A stretch of 64,000 bases of DNA, from NCBI GenBank assembly GCA_910587935.1, contig CAJUNP010000003.1, forward strand, positions 1 through 64,000, given 5' to 3'. This stretch comes from an uncultured Lachnospiraceae bacterium. GTDB lineage: Bacteria; Bacillota; Clostridia; Lachnospirales; Lachnospiraceae. Position 1 is the stretch's first letter, and each line of letters starts with the position of its first letter. Of this stretch, positions 27,477 through 38,356 are shown one piece after another. The notes beneath the pieces are model-generated. The model was given only the letters and a program-made list of their open reading frames with translations, had not been told where the DNA came from and did no database searches. A program made the translations under genes and the position numbers.

Positions 27477-28400
27477 ATGCATTATGGAGAGATTCCTTTT
27501 GAGGAAAGACTGAAAGAAAATATACGGCAGTATCGTTCCGCCGATTTGTATGATTTACAGATAGTCGGATGGCAGCTGCGGCAGTTGTGCGAACAGTACG
27601 GGTTTGAGCTGCTGCTTACGGACCGTCACGGAGAAAAGGCGGTGGAGATCGGAGCCTTTGAAGAATTTGAACCGGATGTGGTCAAAAACCCGGGGGAAAA
27701 GATTCAGATTAAGGGACATACGGTAGGACATATTTACATAAGGGGAGCGGAGGAAGCGGTCCGGCCCAGGATAGAAGAGGCGCTGCACATGTATGTGCGC
27801 ATGTTGGAAGCATGGGGAGAAAAATCCTATCTTGCCAGAGAACTTTCCACATATTGCGATGAGCTTGCAGACCGTGTGGAAGCGGGCAGGCAGCAGCTCA
27901 AAGGCGACGAAAGAAAGGATGTTCTGACGGGAACCCTGAACAAGACGTATTTTGAGAACCGGATGAAGATTATTGACCGTGCGGAGATTGCGCCGGTTGC
28001 GCTGATCCAGGCTAATATTAACGACTGGAAGTTTTTCCACGATCATTTTGGCATCGAAGAAAGCGACCGATTAATCAGCGTGGTGGCAGGAATCATCCGG
28101 GAACATGCCAGGGAAGACTACGTAATCGGCCGGTGCGCCGGAGACTTGTTTAATATTATTATACCCATGCCGCAGGAGCAGGAAGCGGAAGAATTTGTGG
28201 AGAGGATCCGCAGGGATCTTGACGAATATGACGATCCGATACTGGTCCCTTCCGCAGCCTTCGGTATTGTGTACAAGGAGAACGTAGAAGAATCTCTGGA
28301 AGATAAACTTTCGGATGCGGAATATGAGATGTTTAATGATAAAATACGGATTAAAAATATGCCGGACTATCGTGAACGGTTGGAAAAAGGAATAGGTTGA
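27477..28400 (+). CDS. Protein with degenerate GGDEF domain
   Basis: A 307-residue cytoplasmic protein. The N-terminal ~140 residues are an unrecognised helical sensor-like region. Residues ~146-300 have GGDEF hallmarks: DVLTGTLNKTYFENRM at the start and the active-site hairpin. That hairpin reads RCAGDLF (about 219-225) in place of RYGGDEF, so diguanylate cyclase activity is unlikely and a c-di-GMP-binding or purely regulatory role is more plausible. It lies 48 bases after the DUF1905/C39 gene and may be co-transcribed. Confidence 0.8.
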   Translation: MHYGEIPFEERLKENIRQYRSADLYDLQIVGWQLRQLCEQYGFELLLTDRHGEKAVEIGAFEEFEPDVVKNPGEKIQIKGHTVGHIYIRGAEEAVRPRIEEALHMYVRMLEAWGEKSYLARELSTYCDELADRVEAGRQQLKGDERKDVLTGTLNKTYFENRMKIIDRAEIAPVALIQANINDWKFFHDHFGIEESDRLISVVAGIIREHAREDYVIGRCAGDLFNIIIPMPQEQEAEEFVERIRRDLDEYDDPILVPSAAFGIVYKENVEESLEDKLSDAEYEMFNDKIRIKNMPDYRERLEKGIG

Positions 28401-28419
28401 AAAATCAGAGATTTTTCAA
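28397..28419 (+). terminator. Hairpin overlapping the stop codon of the GGDEF gene
   Basis: TTGAAAAATC pairs with GATTTTTCAA over 10 bp with a three-base loop. No strong T-run follows, so it may stabilise or pause rather than terminate. Confidence 0.45.
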
Positions 28420-28435
28420 CTTGTTATTTAAGCAG

Positions 28436-28458
28436 TATCGCAAGCAATGCTTGCGATA
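28436..28458. repeat. 23-base palindrome in the gap before groES
   Basis: TATCGCAAGCA and TGCTTGCGATA flank a single A. It lies in the 28401-28737 gap, which also holds the terminator at 28496 and, beyond it, A-rich DNA and the groES promoter. Confidence 0.5.
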
Positions 28459-28495
28459 TGCATGGAGAATACAATTATAAATATTTGGAATGTCA

Positions 28496-28524
28496 GGGGC
28501 TGTCGAAATGATAGTCCCTTTTTT
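28496..28524 (+). terminator. Intrinsic terminator upstream of groESL
   Basis: GGGGCTGTC pairs with GATAGTCCC (with G-U pairs), followed by six T residues. Confidence 0.8.
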
Positions 28525-28677
28525 CGTGCTCTGACGCTATAAGTTTCAAGAGATCGGAAACAAATTATAAAATAAAAATTAAATCGATTAAAACCATTGA
28601 AAATGAGAAAATAAGAGAAAATGAGAGAAAACAGAAGTAAATAAAAGTATAATTAAGAAATATAAATGTTATCTCGG

Positions 28678-28706
28678 TTGCAAACCATTCCGTATGAATC
28701 TAATAT
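28678..28706 (+). promoter_or_regulatory. groESL promoter
   Basis: TTGCAA (28678-28683), 17-base spacer, TAATAT (28701-28706). The CIRCE element begins 12 bases after the -10 box, at or just past the start of transcription. Confidence 0.75.
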
Positions 28707-28717
28707 ATGGATAGTGT

Positions 28718-28744
28718 TTAGCACTCGACTATGAAGAGTGCTAA
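28718..28744. promoter_or_regulatory. CIRCE element (HrcA operator)
   Basis: A perfect match to TTAGCACTC-N9-GAGTGCTAA. HrcA binding here represses groESL until heat or unfolded protein titrates GroEL. The hrcA gene is not in the window. Confidence 0.97.
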
Positions 28745-28791
28745 CAAACCTTAATAAAGAAATAAAAAATTGCTATAAGGAGGCTATTAAA

Positions 28792-30746
<1,955 letters not shown>

Positions 30747-30775
30747 AAAGCATACATCAATGATGTAAAAAGAGG

Positions 30776-30804
30776 TTGCATTTTATAAAAGCAAGTGCTA
30801 TAAT
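30776..30804 (+). promoter_or_regulatory. Promoter of the rimP-nusA-infB operon
   Basis: TTGCAT (30776-30781), 17-base spacer and a perfect TATAAT (30799-30804). Transcription would start about 30811, some 100 bases before rimP. Confidence 0.8.
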
Positions 30805-30833
30805 GGGTAAGTATGGTGAATACTTCAAGTGTT

Positions 30834-30857
30834 AAGAGTGGACGGCAGTCCACTCTT
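30834..30857 (+). promoter_or_regulatory. Leader hairpin before rimP, possible attenuator
   Basis: AAGAGTGGAC and GTCCACTCTT form a perfect 10-bp stem with a GGCA loop, then TCTTTAT. It begins ~23 bases after the predicted start. The short T-rich tail could make it a premature terminator controlled by NusA (inference). Confidence 0.6.
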
Positions 30858-30912
30858 TCTTTATGGTAGTTTTGGCCTGCAGAAAATTGAATAGGGAAGG
30901 AAAGGTGAGTCT

Positions 30913-31377
30913 ATGTCAAAATCGAGGACATATGAATCCAGAACAGAAAGTCTTCTTTTACCCATCGTAGAAAAACAGGGGATTGAAATCTATGACGTGG
31001 AATATGTAAAGGAAGGCGCCGATTGGTATCTGCGGGCTTATATTGATAAGCCGGGCGGTGTGGATATCAACGACTGCGAGCACGTCAGCCGGGCATTATC
31101 GGATGCGCTTGACAGGGAAGATTTTATTGAGGAAGCCTATATTTTGGAGGTAAGCAGTCCGGGACTTGGAAGGGCTTTGAAAAAAGATAAGCATTTTGAA
31201 AAAAGTCTGGGGGAGGAAGTGGAAGTGAAAACTTACAAACCCGTGGACGGCAGCAAAGAATTTGCGGGAATTCTTAAGTCTTATGATGATAAAACAATAA
31301 CCATAGAAATAGATAATATAGAAATCAGCTTTGCAAAATCAGACATTGCTTTGATTCGGCTGGCGCTGGATTTTTAG
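30913..31377 (+). CDS. rimP: Ribosome maturation factor RimP
   Basis: A 154-residue 30S-assembly factor with the family segments GIEIYDVEYVKEG, AYIDKPGGVDINDCEHVSRALSD and LEVSSPGLGRALK, then an SH3-like C-terminus. GGAAGGAAAGG precedes the ATG. It is the first gene of the conserved translation/transcription operon and stands 20 bases before nusA. Confidence 0.96.
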   Translation: MSKSRTYESRTESLLLPIVEKQGIEIYDVEYVKEGADWYLRAYIDKPGGVDINDCEHVSRALSDALDREDFIEEAYILEVSSPGLGRALKKDKHFEKSLGEEVEVKTYKPVDGSKEFAGILKSYDDKTITIEIDNIEISFAKSDIALIRLALDF

Positions 31378-31397
31378 TCAGGAGGAAAAAAGGAAAA

Positions 31398-32552
31398 ATG
31401 AACAAAGAATTAATGGAAGCATTGGATATTCTGGAGAAAGAGAAAGAGATCAGTAAAGAGACACTGTTCGAGGCCATAGAGAATTCTCTGCTCACTGCCT
31501 GCAGAAATCATTTTGGGAAAGCGGATAATATCAAGGTTGAAATAAATCGTGAAACCTGCGACTTTTTGGTATATGCGGAAAAAGAAGTAGTGGAAAACGA
31601 AGAGGATGTGGAAGACGACTGCATGCAGATTGCATTGGAGGATGCCAAAGAAATATCCGTGAAAGCAAAAGTGGGAGATCTGCTTCATGTGGAAATTAAA
31701 TCTAAAGAATTCGGACGTATTGCAACCCAGAACGCCAAAAACGTGATTCTTCAGAAAATCCGCGAAGAAGAGCGCAGCGTAATTTATAATCAGTATTATG
31801 AAAAAGAAAAAGATGTGGTAACGGGAATTGTACAGCGCTACATCGGTAAAAGCATTTCCATCAACCTGGGAAAAGCGGACGCTATGCTGAATGAGAACGA
31901 GCAGGTGAAAAGGGAAGTGTTTCGTCCTACGGAGCGAATCAAAGTATATATCCTGGAAGTGAAAAATACGCCCAGAGGACCGCGTATCAATGTAAGCAGA
32001 ACGCACCCGGAGCTTGTGAAAAGACTGTTTGAATCGGAAGTGACCGAGATTAAGGACGGCACCGTTGAGATTAAGAGTATTGCCAGAGAGGCCGGAAGCA
32101 GAACGAAAATTGCGGTATGGTCCAATAATCCCAATGTAGACGCGGTAGGCGCCTGCGTAGGTATGAACGGCGCCAGGGTAAACGCAATCGTAGAAGAACT
32201 GAGAGGCGAGAAAATCGATATTGTTAACTGGGATGAGAACCCCGGCAATCTGATTCAGAACGCTCTTTCACCGGCTAAAATTGTAGCCGTGTTTGCGGAT
32301 CCTGACGATAAGACGGCAAAGGTTGTGGTTCCCGATTATCAGCTTTCGCTTGCCATTGGTAAGGAAGGACAGAACGCAAGACTTGCCGCGCGTCTGACCG
32401 GTTATAAGATCGATATTAAGAGCGAGACCCAGGCAAAAGACGCGCCCGGTTTCCGTTACGAAGATTATATGGATGAATATGACGAATACGAAGAGGAAGC
32501 GGAGTACGAAGAAACGTATGAAGCGGAACCGGATGAGGGCGAATATGAGTAA
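31398..32552 (+). CDS. nusA: Transcription termination/antitermination factor NusA
   Basis: A 384-residue RNA-polymerase-binding protein with N-terminal domain, S1 domain (about 130-200) and two KH domains; GACVGMNGARVNAIVEEL and SLAIGKEGQNARLAARLTGY are the KH signatures. It lacks the C-terminal acidic repeats of proteobacterial NusA but ends in a very acidic ~30-residue tail. AGTCAGGAGG precedes the ATG. It overlaps rnpM by 8 bases. Confidence 0.97.
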   Translation: MNKELMEALDILEKEKEISKETLFEAIENSLLTACRNHFGKADNIKVEINRETCDFLVYAEKEVVENEEDVEDDCMQIALEDAKEISVKAKVGDLLHVEIKSKEFGRIATQNAKNVILQKIREEERSVIYNQYYEKEKDVVTGIVQRYIGKSISINLGKADAMLNENEQVKREVFRPTERIKVYILEVKNTPRGPRINVSRTHPELVKRLFESEVTEIKDGTVEIKSIAREAGSRTKIAVWSNNPNVDAVGACVGMNGARVNAIVEELRGEKIDIVNWDENPGNLIQNALSPAKIVAVFADPDDKTAKVVVPDYQLSLAIGKEGQNARLAARLTGYKIDIKSETQAKDAPGFRYEDYMDEYDEYEEEAEYEETYEAEPDEGEYE

Positions 32553-32817
32553 AAAGATTCCCATGAGACAATGCGTAGGCTGTGGCGAAATGAAAGGCAA
32601 AAAAGAAATGATGCGCGTGCTTAAAACCACGGAAGGCCCCATTGTCCTGGATGTAACAGGAAGAAAGAACGGAAGAGGCGCATATCTTTGCATGCAGGCG
32701 GAATGTTTAAAGAAAGCCCGCAAAAACAAAGGACTGGAGCGCTCCTTCAAAATGAGTATTCCGGAAGAGGTATATGACAGCCTGGAAAAGGAGTTTGAAG
32801 GCCATGGAGCGGAATAA
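32545..32817 (+). CDS. rnpM: RnpM/YlxR, RNase P modulator
   Basis: A 90-residue protein of the YlxR family with the conserved Cys pair MRQCVGCGEMKGKKEMMRV and the GRKNGRGAYLC motif. Family members bind RNase P RNA. I chose ATG 32545 inside the end of nusA; the open frame extends 72 bases further upstream but entirely within nusA. It overlaps ylxQ by 14 bases. Confidence 0.93.
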   Translation: MSKKIPMRQCVGCGEMKGKKEMMRVLKTTEGPIVLDVTGRKNGRGAYLCMQAECLKKARKNKGLERSFKMSIPEEVYDSLEKEFEGHGAE

Positions 32818-33109
32818 GGTTTTATCCCTTTTGGGGCTTGCAGCAAGAGCCAGAAAGGTGGCAAGCGGTGAATTTTCTGCGGAAAGCGCAGTGAAAGGCG
32901 GAAAAGCCGAGCTGGTGATTGTGGCAGAAGACGCGTCGGATAACACCAAGAAGCTTTTCCACGATAAATGCTCTTTCTATAACGTACCGGTTTATGAATA
33001 TGGTACAAAAGAAACGCTGGGGCATGCGATCGGCAAAGAGTTCAGAGCGTCCGCCGCGGTACTGGATAAAGGACTGGCAAAAGCAATCATCACCTGTCTG
33101 GGAGATTAG
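32804..33109 (+). CDS. ylxQ: YlxQ, L7Ae-family ribosomal-like protein
   Basis: A 101-residue L7Ae/L30e/S12e-fold RNA-binding protein, shown by LLGLAARARKVASGE and KAELVIVAEDASDNTKK. In Firmicutes it lies between rnpM and infB as here. ATG 32804 follows GGAG with overlap into rnpM. Its role is probably K-turn RNA binding. Confidence 0.9.
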   Translation: MERNKVLSLLGLAARARKVASGEFSAESAVKGGKAELVIVAEDASDNTKKLFHDKCSFYNVPVYEYGTKETLGHAIGKEFRASAAVLDKGLAKAIITCLGD

Positions 33110-33133
33110 TAGAATAACACGGAGGTAGTAAGC

Positions 33134-35995
33134 ATGGCGAAAATTAAAGTTCATGAACTTGCGAAAGAATTAGATAAACAAAGTAAAGAAATTCTTGCTT
33201 TTCTGCAGGAGAAGGGCATTGAGGCAAAAGCGGCCCAAAGCTCTATTGAAGAGGAAGACGCAAAAAAGGTGAGAGTCCATTTCGGGACAGTGAAAGCGGA
33301 ACCGGAACAGACGCCTGTGAATAAAGAACAGAAAACAGAAGAAACTAAAACGGAGGCAAAGTCGGAAGTGAAGACGGAGGAAGCGCCTAAAAAGAAGAAA
33401 AAAATCATTTTTGTAAGCAATCCCCAGAATTCCAAAATGCCGGGACAGCGTCCGGGCGGGCAGGCAAGAACGAACCCGAATCAGGCAAAACCCAACCCGA
33501 ATCAGGCAAGACCCAACCCCAATCAGGCAAGACCGGGCGGCGACCGGAACCGTAACGCGAATCCCATGCGTCCGGCCGGAGGCTTGATCCGTCCTACCGT
33601 TCCGCCATCTCCGGCGCCGGCGGTAAATATGGTGCCGTCCAGGCCGGCTCCTAAAAAAGAAAATCCGGTAAAACCGGTTGAAAACCAGGTAAAGGCAGTT
33701 GAAAAACCGGAAGAGAAACCGGTTGAAAGAATGGCTGCAAAGCCTGTGGACAGGAGGGAAAACCGTGAAACGGCAGGGCAGCGTCAAAACAACCGAAACG
33801 ACAGACAGCCTCAAAGAAACGGGGAAGGCAGGAACCGCGACCGTTTTGCGGACAGGAATACGTCCGGCGGCGCAAAAGGAGCATACCAGAATAACCGTCC
33901 TGCGGGAGAAGGCCGTCAGAATTCTGGCAATAATCAGGGTAATTGGCGCGGTAACAATGCTGGGCCGGGTAATCGGGGCGGCTTTAACAATCAGGACAGA
34001 ACTGGTAAGCCAGCTGCAGGGCCGGGTAATCGATTCGGAAAAGCTCCGTCAAAAGGGTTTGAGACTCCGTCAAAGGATATTGAGAAACACAGAGAAGATG
34101 AAAAGCGCCGTATCAGCAATCAGGATAAAGATAAACGGTCAAGGAAAGACCATATCTACGAGGAAGACGGCGATAAAGTAAAAAATAAACCGGGCAGGTT
34201 TATTAAACCGGAGAAAAAGAAAGAAGAGTCGGCACAGGAAGTTATTAAAGTCATTACCATTCCGGATGTCATTACAATCCGGGATCTTGCTGAAAAAATG
34301 AAAATTCAGCCGTCCGCCATCGTAAAGAAGCTCTTTTTACAGGGACGTATCGTTACTGTAAATCAGGAAATCAGCTTTGAAGATGCGGAGAACATCGCAA
34401 TTGAATACGAAATTATCTGTGAAAAAGAAGTAAAAGTAGATGTTATTGAGGAACTGCTGAAAGAGGAAGAAGAAAAGGAAGAGGATATGGTAAGCCGCGC
34501 GCCCGTAATCTGTGTTATGGGGCATGTCGATCATGGTAAAACCTCTCTTCTTGACGCCATCCGTAAAACGAATGTGACGGACCGGGAAGCCGGCGGCATT
34601 ACACAGCATATCGGCGCATATACTGTTCAGGTCAACGGACAGAAGATCACCTTCCTGGATACGCCGGGACATGAAGCTTTTACGGCTATGCGTATGCGCG
34701 GCGCCAATGCGACGGATATTGCGATTCTGGTTGTGGCGGCGGACGACGGCGTTATGCCCCAGACCGTGGAAGCTATTAATCACGCTAAGGCGGCGGGAAT
34801 TGAAATTATTGTAGCCGTTAATAAAATCGATAAACCGAACGCGAATATCGACCGTGTAAAGCAGGAGCTTGCAGAATATGAACTGATTGCCGAAGACTGG
34901 GGCGGAAGCACGGTGTTTGCTCCCGTATCCGCAAAATCAGGAGAGGGAATCGAACAGCTTCTTGAAATGATTCTTCTGACGGCGGAGATTCTGGAACTGA
35001 AAGCCAATCCCGACAGACGCGCAAGAGGAATCGTGATCGAGGCAGAGCTTGATAAGGGACGCGGGCCTGTGGCTACCGTACTGGTGCAGAAGGGTACGTT
35101 AAAGGTGGGAGATTTCATATCCGCAGGAGCCAGCCACGGTAAAGTAAGAGCGATGATCGACGACAAGGGCCGCCGGGTTAAGGAAGCGGAGCCTTCCACG
35201 CCGGTAGAGATTCTGGGTCTGAACGACGTACCCAATGCGGGCGAAGTCTTTATTGCCCATGACAGCGATAAGACCGCGAAGAATTATGCGGAAACTTTTG
35301 TTGCGCAGAATAAGGAAAAAATGCTGGAAGACACAAAATCCAGAATGTCCCTGGACGATTTGTTCAGCCAGATAAAGGCCGGAAATCTGAAAGAACTGAA
35401 CCTGATCGTAAAGGCGGACGTACAGGGAAGCGTGGAAGCCGTAAAACAGTCCCTGCTTAAGCTTTCCAATGAGGAAGTAGTAGTCAAATGTATTCATGGC
35501 GGAGTAGGCGCCATCAATGAATCGGATGTAAGCCTGGCCTCCGCCTCCGATGCCATTATTATCGGATTTAACGTCCGGCCCGATGCGACGGCAAAGGCCA
35601 TTGCCGAGAGAGAAGGCGTGGATGTCAGACTCTATAAGGTAATTTATCAGGCGATTGAAGATATCGAAGCGGCTATGAAAGGAATGTTAGATCCGGTTTA
35701 CGAAGAAAAAGTGATAGGCCATGCGGAAGTGCGTCAGATCTTTAAGGCCTCCGCCGTAGGAAATATTGCGGGTTCCTATGTACTTGACGGCGTTTTCCAG
35801 AGAAACTGCAAAGTTCGGATCAGCAGAGAAGGAAAACAGATATTCGAAGGAGAACTGGCTTCCTTGAAGAGATTTAAAGACGACGTAAAAGAAGTGAAAG
35901 CCGGTTATGAATGTGGTCTTGTATTTGAAGGCTATGACCAGATGCAGGAACTGGATATTGTAGAAGCGTACATTATGGTTGAAGTGCCAAGGTAA
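33134..35995 (+). CDS. infB: Translation initiation factor IF-2
   Basis: A 953-residue GTPase that places initiator tRNA on the 30S subunit. The N-terminal IF2_N helix is at 1-55. A ~300-residue low-complexity linker follows, rich in Pro, Asn, Gln, Arg and Lys, with three copies of an NPNQA(K/R)P unit near 113-135. A second IF2_N domain is at about 375-430. The G domain has GHVDHGKT near 461-468 and NKID, followed by the beta-barrel domains. The linker is longer than in E. coli IF-2. CGGAGG precedes the ATG. Confidence 0.97.
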   Translation: MAKIKVHELAKELDKQSKEILAFLQEKGIEAKAAQSSIEEEDAKKVRVHFGTVKAEPEQTPVNKEQKTEETKTEAKSEVKTEEAPKKKKKIIFVSNPQNSKMPGQRPGGQARTNPNQAKPNPNQARPNPNQARPGGDRNRNANPMRPAGGLIRPTVPPSPAPAVNMVPSRPAPKKENPVKPVENQVKAVEKPEEKPVERMAAKPVDRRENRETAGQRQNNRNDRQPQRNGEGRNRDRFADRNTSGGAKGAYQNNRPAGEGRQNSGNNQGNWRGNNAGPGNRGGFNNQDRTGKPAAGPGNRFGKAPSKGFETPSKDIEKHREDEKRRISNQDKDKRSRKDHIYEEDGDKVKNKPGRFIKPEKKKEESAQEVIKVITIPDVITIRDLAEKMKIQPSAIVKKLFLQGRIVTVNQEISFEDAENIAIEYEIICEKEVKVDVIEELLKEEEEKEEDMVSRAPVICVMGHVDHGKTSLLDAIRKTNVTDREAGGITQHIGAYTVQVNGQKITFLDTPGHEAFTAMRMRGANATDIAILVVAADDGVMPQTVEAINHAKAAGIEIIVAVNKIDKPNANIDRVKQELAEYELIAEDWGGSTVFAPVSAKSGEGIEQLLEMILLTAEILELKANPDRRARGIVIEAELDKGRGPVATVLVQKGTLKVGDFISAGASHGKVRAMIDDKGRRVKEAEPSTPVEILGLNDVPNAGEVFIAHDSDKTAKNYAETFVAQNKEKMLEDTKSRMSLDDLFSQIKAGNLKELNLIVKADVQGSVEAVKQSLLKLSNEEVVVKCIHGGVGAINESDVSLASASDAIIIGFNVRPDATAKAIAEREGVDVRLYKVIYQAIEDIEAAMKGMLDPVYEEKVIGHAEVRQIFKASAVGNIAGSYVLDGVFQRNCKVRISREGKQIFEGELASLKRFKDDVKEVKAGYECGLVFEGYDQMQELDIVEAYIMVEVPR

Positions 35996-36035
35996 GAACG
36001 GCGGCAATGACACTAGACGAAAAGGAGTCTTATCA

Positions 36036-36413
36036 ATGAGAAAAAACAGTATCAAAAGCACACGAATCAATGGTGAAGTGCAGAGAGTCCTTGCAGAGAT
36101 TATACGGGGAGAAATCAAAGATCCCAGAATTTCTCCCATGACCAGTGTGGTTGCCGTAGAGGTTGCCCCGGATTTAAAGACCTGTAAGGCGTATATCAGC
36201 GTTTTGGGAGACGATACGGCGCGGGATGAAACGCTTCAGGGATTGAAAAGCGCGGAGGGCTTTATCAAAAGCCGTCTTGCCAAAACGATTAACTTGCGTA
36301 ATACTCCCGAAATCACGTTTGTTATGGATCAATCCATTGAATACGGCGTAAATATGTCAAAATTAATTGATGAAGTAAACAAAAATCTGTCAGACAGGAG
36401 TGATGAAATGTGA
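36036..36413 (+). CDS. rbfA: Ribosome-binding factor A
   Basis: A 125-residue KH-fold cold-shock/30S maturation factor. Conserved segments are RINGEVQRVLAEIIRGEIKDPRI and KTCKAYISVLG. I chose ATG 36036 with AAGGAG 10 bases upstream; an ATG at 35979 lies inside infB. It overlaps nrnA by GTGA. Confidence 0.95.
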   Translation: MRKNSIKSTRINGEVQRVLAEIIRGEIKDPRISPMTSVVAVEVAPDLKTCKAYISVLGDDTARDETLQGLKSAEGFIKSRLAKTINLRNTPEITFVMDQSIEYGVNMSKLIDEVNKNLSDRSDEM

Positions 36414-37393
36414 AGTTGACAGAAATAGTAAGAGGAGCCTCGTCCATCGGAATCAGCGGTCATATCCGTCCCGACGGGGACTGTACCGGCAGTGCCATGG
36501 CGTTGTTTCTGTACTTAAAAAAGATATGCAAAGATGCGGATATTCATCTTTTTCTGGAGAGCCGCCAGGATACCATGACAGATATGAAGTATCTGTCTCA
36601 GATTGATACCTCTTATGAGTGGGAAGGCAGTTTCGATGTGTTCTTTGCACTGGATACGGCAAAGGACCGGCTGGGAAAAGCGGAGGCATATTTTGACGGG
36701 GCAAAAAAGACAGTCAATATCGATCATCATGTGAGCAATCAAAACGGATGCGCACAGATTAATTATGTGGAACCCAAAGCCAGTTCTACAAGCGAATTGA
36801 TTTATGAACTGATTAAAGCGGATGACAATCCGCTGCCTTTAAAAGAACGTATGGACGCGGATATCGCATTGGCTGTTTATATCGGAATGATTCACGATAC
36901 GGGTGTTTTTCAGTATTCCAATACAACCGGAAGAACCCTTGCGGATGCGGCGGAGCTGATTACTTACGGTTTTGACTTTCCAAGGATTATAGAGGAAACT
37001 TTTTACCAGAAGACATATATTCAAAGCCAGATTTTAGGCAGGGCGCTTTTGGAAAGTATTCAGTTTATGGACGGCAGATGCATCGTAAGCTGTATTGACA
37101 GAAAGACAATGGATTTTTACGGGGTAAATCCCGCGGATCTTGACGGCATTGCGAATCAGCTGCGTAATATTAAGGGAGTCGATTGTGCTGTTTTCCTGTA
37201 TCAGACGGGATTGATGGAATACAAAATCAGCATGCGTTCCAATGACCGTGTAGATGTGTCCCGGATCGCTTCTTATTTTGGCGGCGGCGGGCATGTGCGC
37301 GCGGCGGGCTGTACCATGAAAGGAACTTTCCACGATTGCATTAACAATCTTTCTTTACATATTGAGAAACAAATCGGAGCAAAACATGATTAA
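36410..37393 (+). CDS. nrnA: NrnA-like DHH/DHHA1 phosphoesterase
   Basis: A 327-residue bifunctional nanoRNase/pAp phosphatase-type enzyme. The first metal motif is the PDGDCTGSAMAL variant of the DHH family, then ALDTA, NIDHHVSN and the C-terminal DHHA1 motif GGGGHVRAAGCTM. The start is GTG, with AGGAG 9 bases upstream, and the stop of rbfA overlaps it. It overlaps truB by 8 bases. It could also act on c-di-AMP breakdown products, as some family members do. Confidence 0.92.
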   Translation: MKLTEIVRGASSIGISGHIRPDGDCTGSAMALFLYLKKICKDADIHLFLESRQDTMTDMKYLSQIDTSYEWEGSFDVFFALDTAKDRLGKAEAYFDGAKKTVNIDHHVSNQNGCAQINYVEPKASSTSELIYELIKADDNPLPLKERMDADIALAVYIGMIHDTGVFQYSNTTGRTLADAAELITYGFDFPRIIEETFYQKTYIQSQILGRALLESIQFMDGRCIVSCIDRKTMDFYGVNPADLDGIANQLRNIKGVDCAVFLYQTGLMEYKISMRSNDRVDVSRIASYFGGGGHVRAAGCTMKGTFHDCINNLSLHIEKQIGAKHD

Positions 37394-38333
37394 CGGAATG
37401 ATCAACGTTTATAAAGAAGCAGGCTTTACCTCTCATGATGTGGTGGCAAAGCTTCGGGGCATTTTAAAACAGAAAAAGATTGGTCATACAGGTACCCTGG
37501 ACCCGCAAGCGGTCGGGGTACTTCCTGTATGTCTGGGAAACGCAACTAAATTGTGTGATCTGTTTGTGGACAAAACCAAGGAATATGAAGCCGTTCTGCG
37601 CCTGGGAGTGACGACCGATACGCAGGACTTAACGGGTACCGTGCTTACGGAACGGCCCGTCGCCGTTGGCCCGGAGAAAGCGGAAGAAGTTCTGTTATCT
37701 TTTTTGGGGGAATATGCACAGATTCCGCCCATGTATTCCGCATTAAAAGTAAACGGACAAAAGCTTTACGATCTGGCGAGACAGGGAAAGGAGATCGAGC
37801 GGACTTCCAGAGCCGTTACGATTTACAAAATGGATATACAGGAAATTGCATTACCGGTCATTCGGTTTAAAGTTTCCTGTTCCAAAGGAACCTACATCCG
37901 CACACTGTGCCATGATATAGGCGCAAAACTTGGCTGCGGGGGCGCGATGGAAAGTCTTAAACGGACGGCGGCGGGAAGCTTTCAAGCGGAGGACGCCCTG
38001 ACCCTTGCGCAGATAGAAGAATTGCGGGACCGCGGAAAAATTATGGATGCGGTGCTTCCCGTAGAAAAAATATTTGAATCTTATGATAAAGTATTTGCCG
38101 TCCGGACGGCAACAGCTATGCTGCAAAACGGCAACGTATTAAACAAAAGGCAGATTAACCGCCGGGAAGCGGCGGATGCCGGAAAAGATACTTTTCAGAT
38201 ATCCGTGAATGGCAGGGGGGAACTTGTCCGCATGTATGATGTAAAGGAAAGCTTTTACGGAGTTTATGAGTATCTGGAGACAGAGGGGCTTTACAAGCCT
38301 TATAAAATGTTTCTGCCGGATATGGAAGCATAG
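37386..38333 (+). CDS. truB: tRNA pseudouridine-55 synthase
   Basis: Makes the universal pseudouridine-55 in the tRNA T-loop. The 315-residue protein has the catalytic motif HTGTLDPQAVGVLPV with Asp39, then YSALKVNGQKLYDLAR and SCSKGTYIRTL. The C-terminal PUA-like tail is present. I chose ATG 37386 because GGAG lies upstream and it overlaps nrnA; an internal ATG at 37398 is the alternative. Confidence 0.95.
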   Translation: MINGMINVYKEAGFTSHDVVAKLRGILKQKKIGHTGTLDPQAVGVLPVCLGNATKLCDLFVDKTKEYEAVLRLGVTTDTQDLTGTVLTERPVAVGPEKAEEVLLSFLGEYAQIPPMYSALKVNGQKLYDLARQGKEIERTSRAVTIYKMDIQEIALPVIRFKVSCSKGTYIRTLCHDIGAKLGCGGAMESLKRTAAGSFQAEDALTLAQIEELRDRGKIMDAVLPVEKIFESYDKVFAVRTATAMLQNGNVLNKRQINRREAADAGKDTFQISVNGRGELVRMYDVKESFYGVYEYLETEGLYKPYKMFLPDMEA

Positions 38334-38356
38334 CTTTCGGAGTATGGAGGATTGGC

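Noticed and set aside
28436..28458. CRISPR or integron-type repeat
   Set aside because: Only a single palindrome with no repeated copies or spacers.
28496..28524. Possible riboswitch in the groES upstream gap
   Set aside because: The hairpin is followed directly by T residues and upstream sequence has no conserved aptamer; it is better explained as a terminator.
31410..32006. 198-codon minus-strand frame opposite nusA
   Set aside because: NusA is unambiguous on the plus strand and the antisense frame has no start site or recognisable domain.
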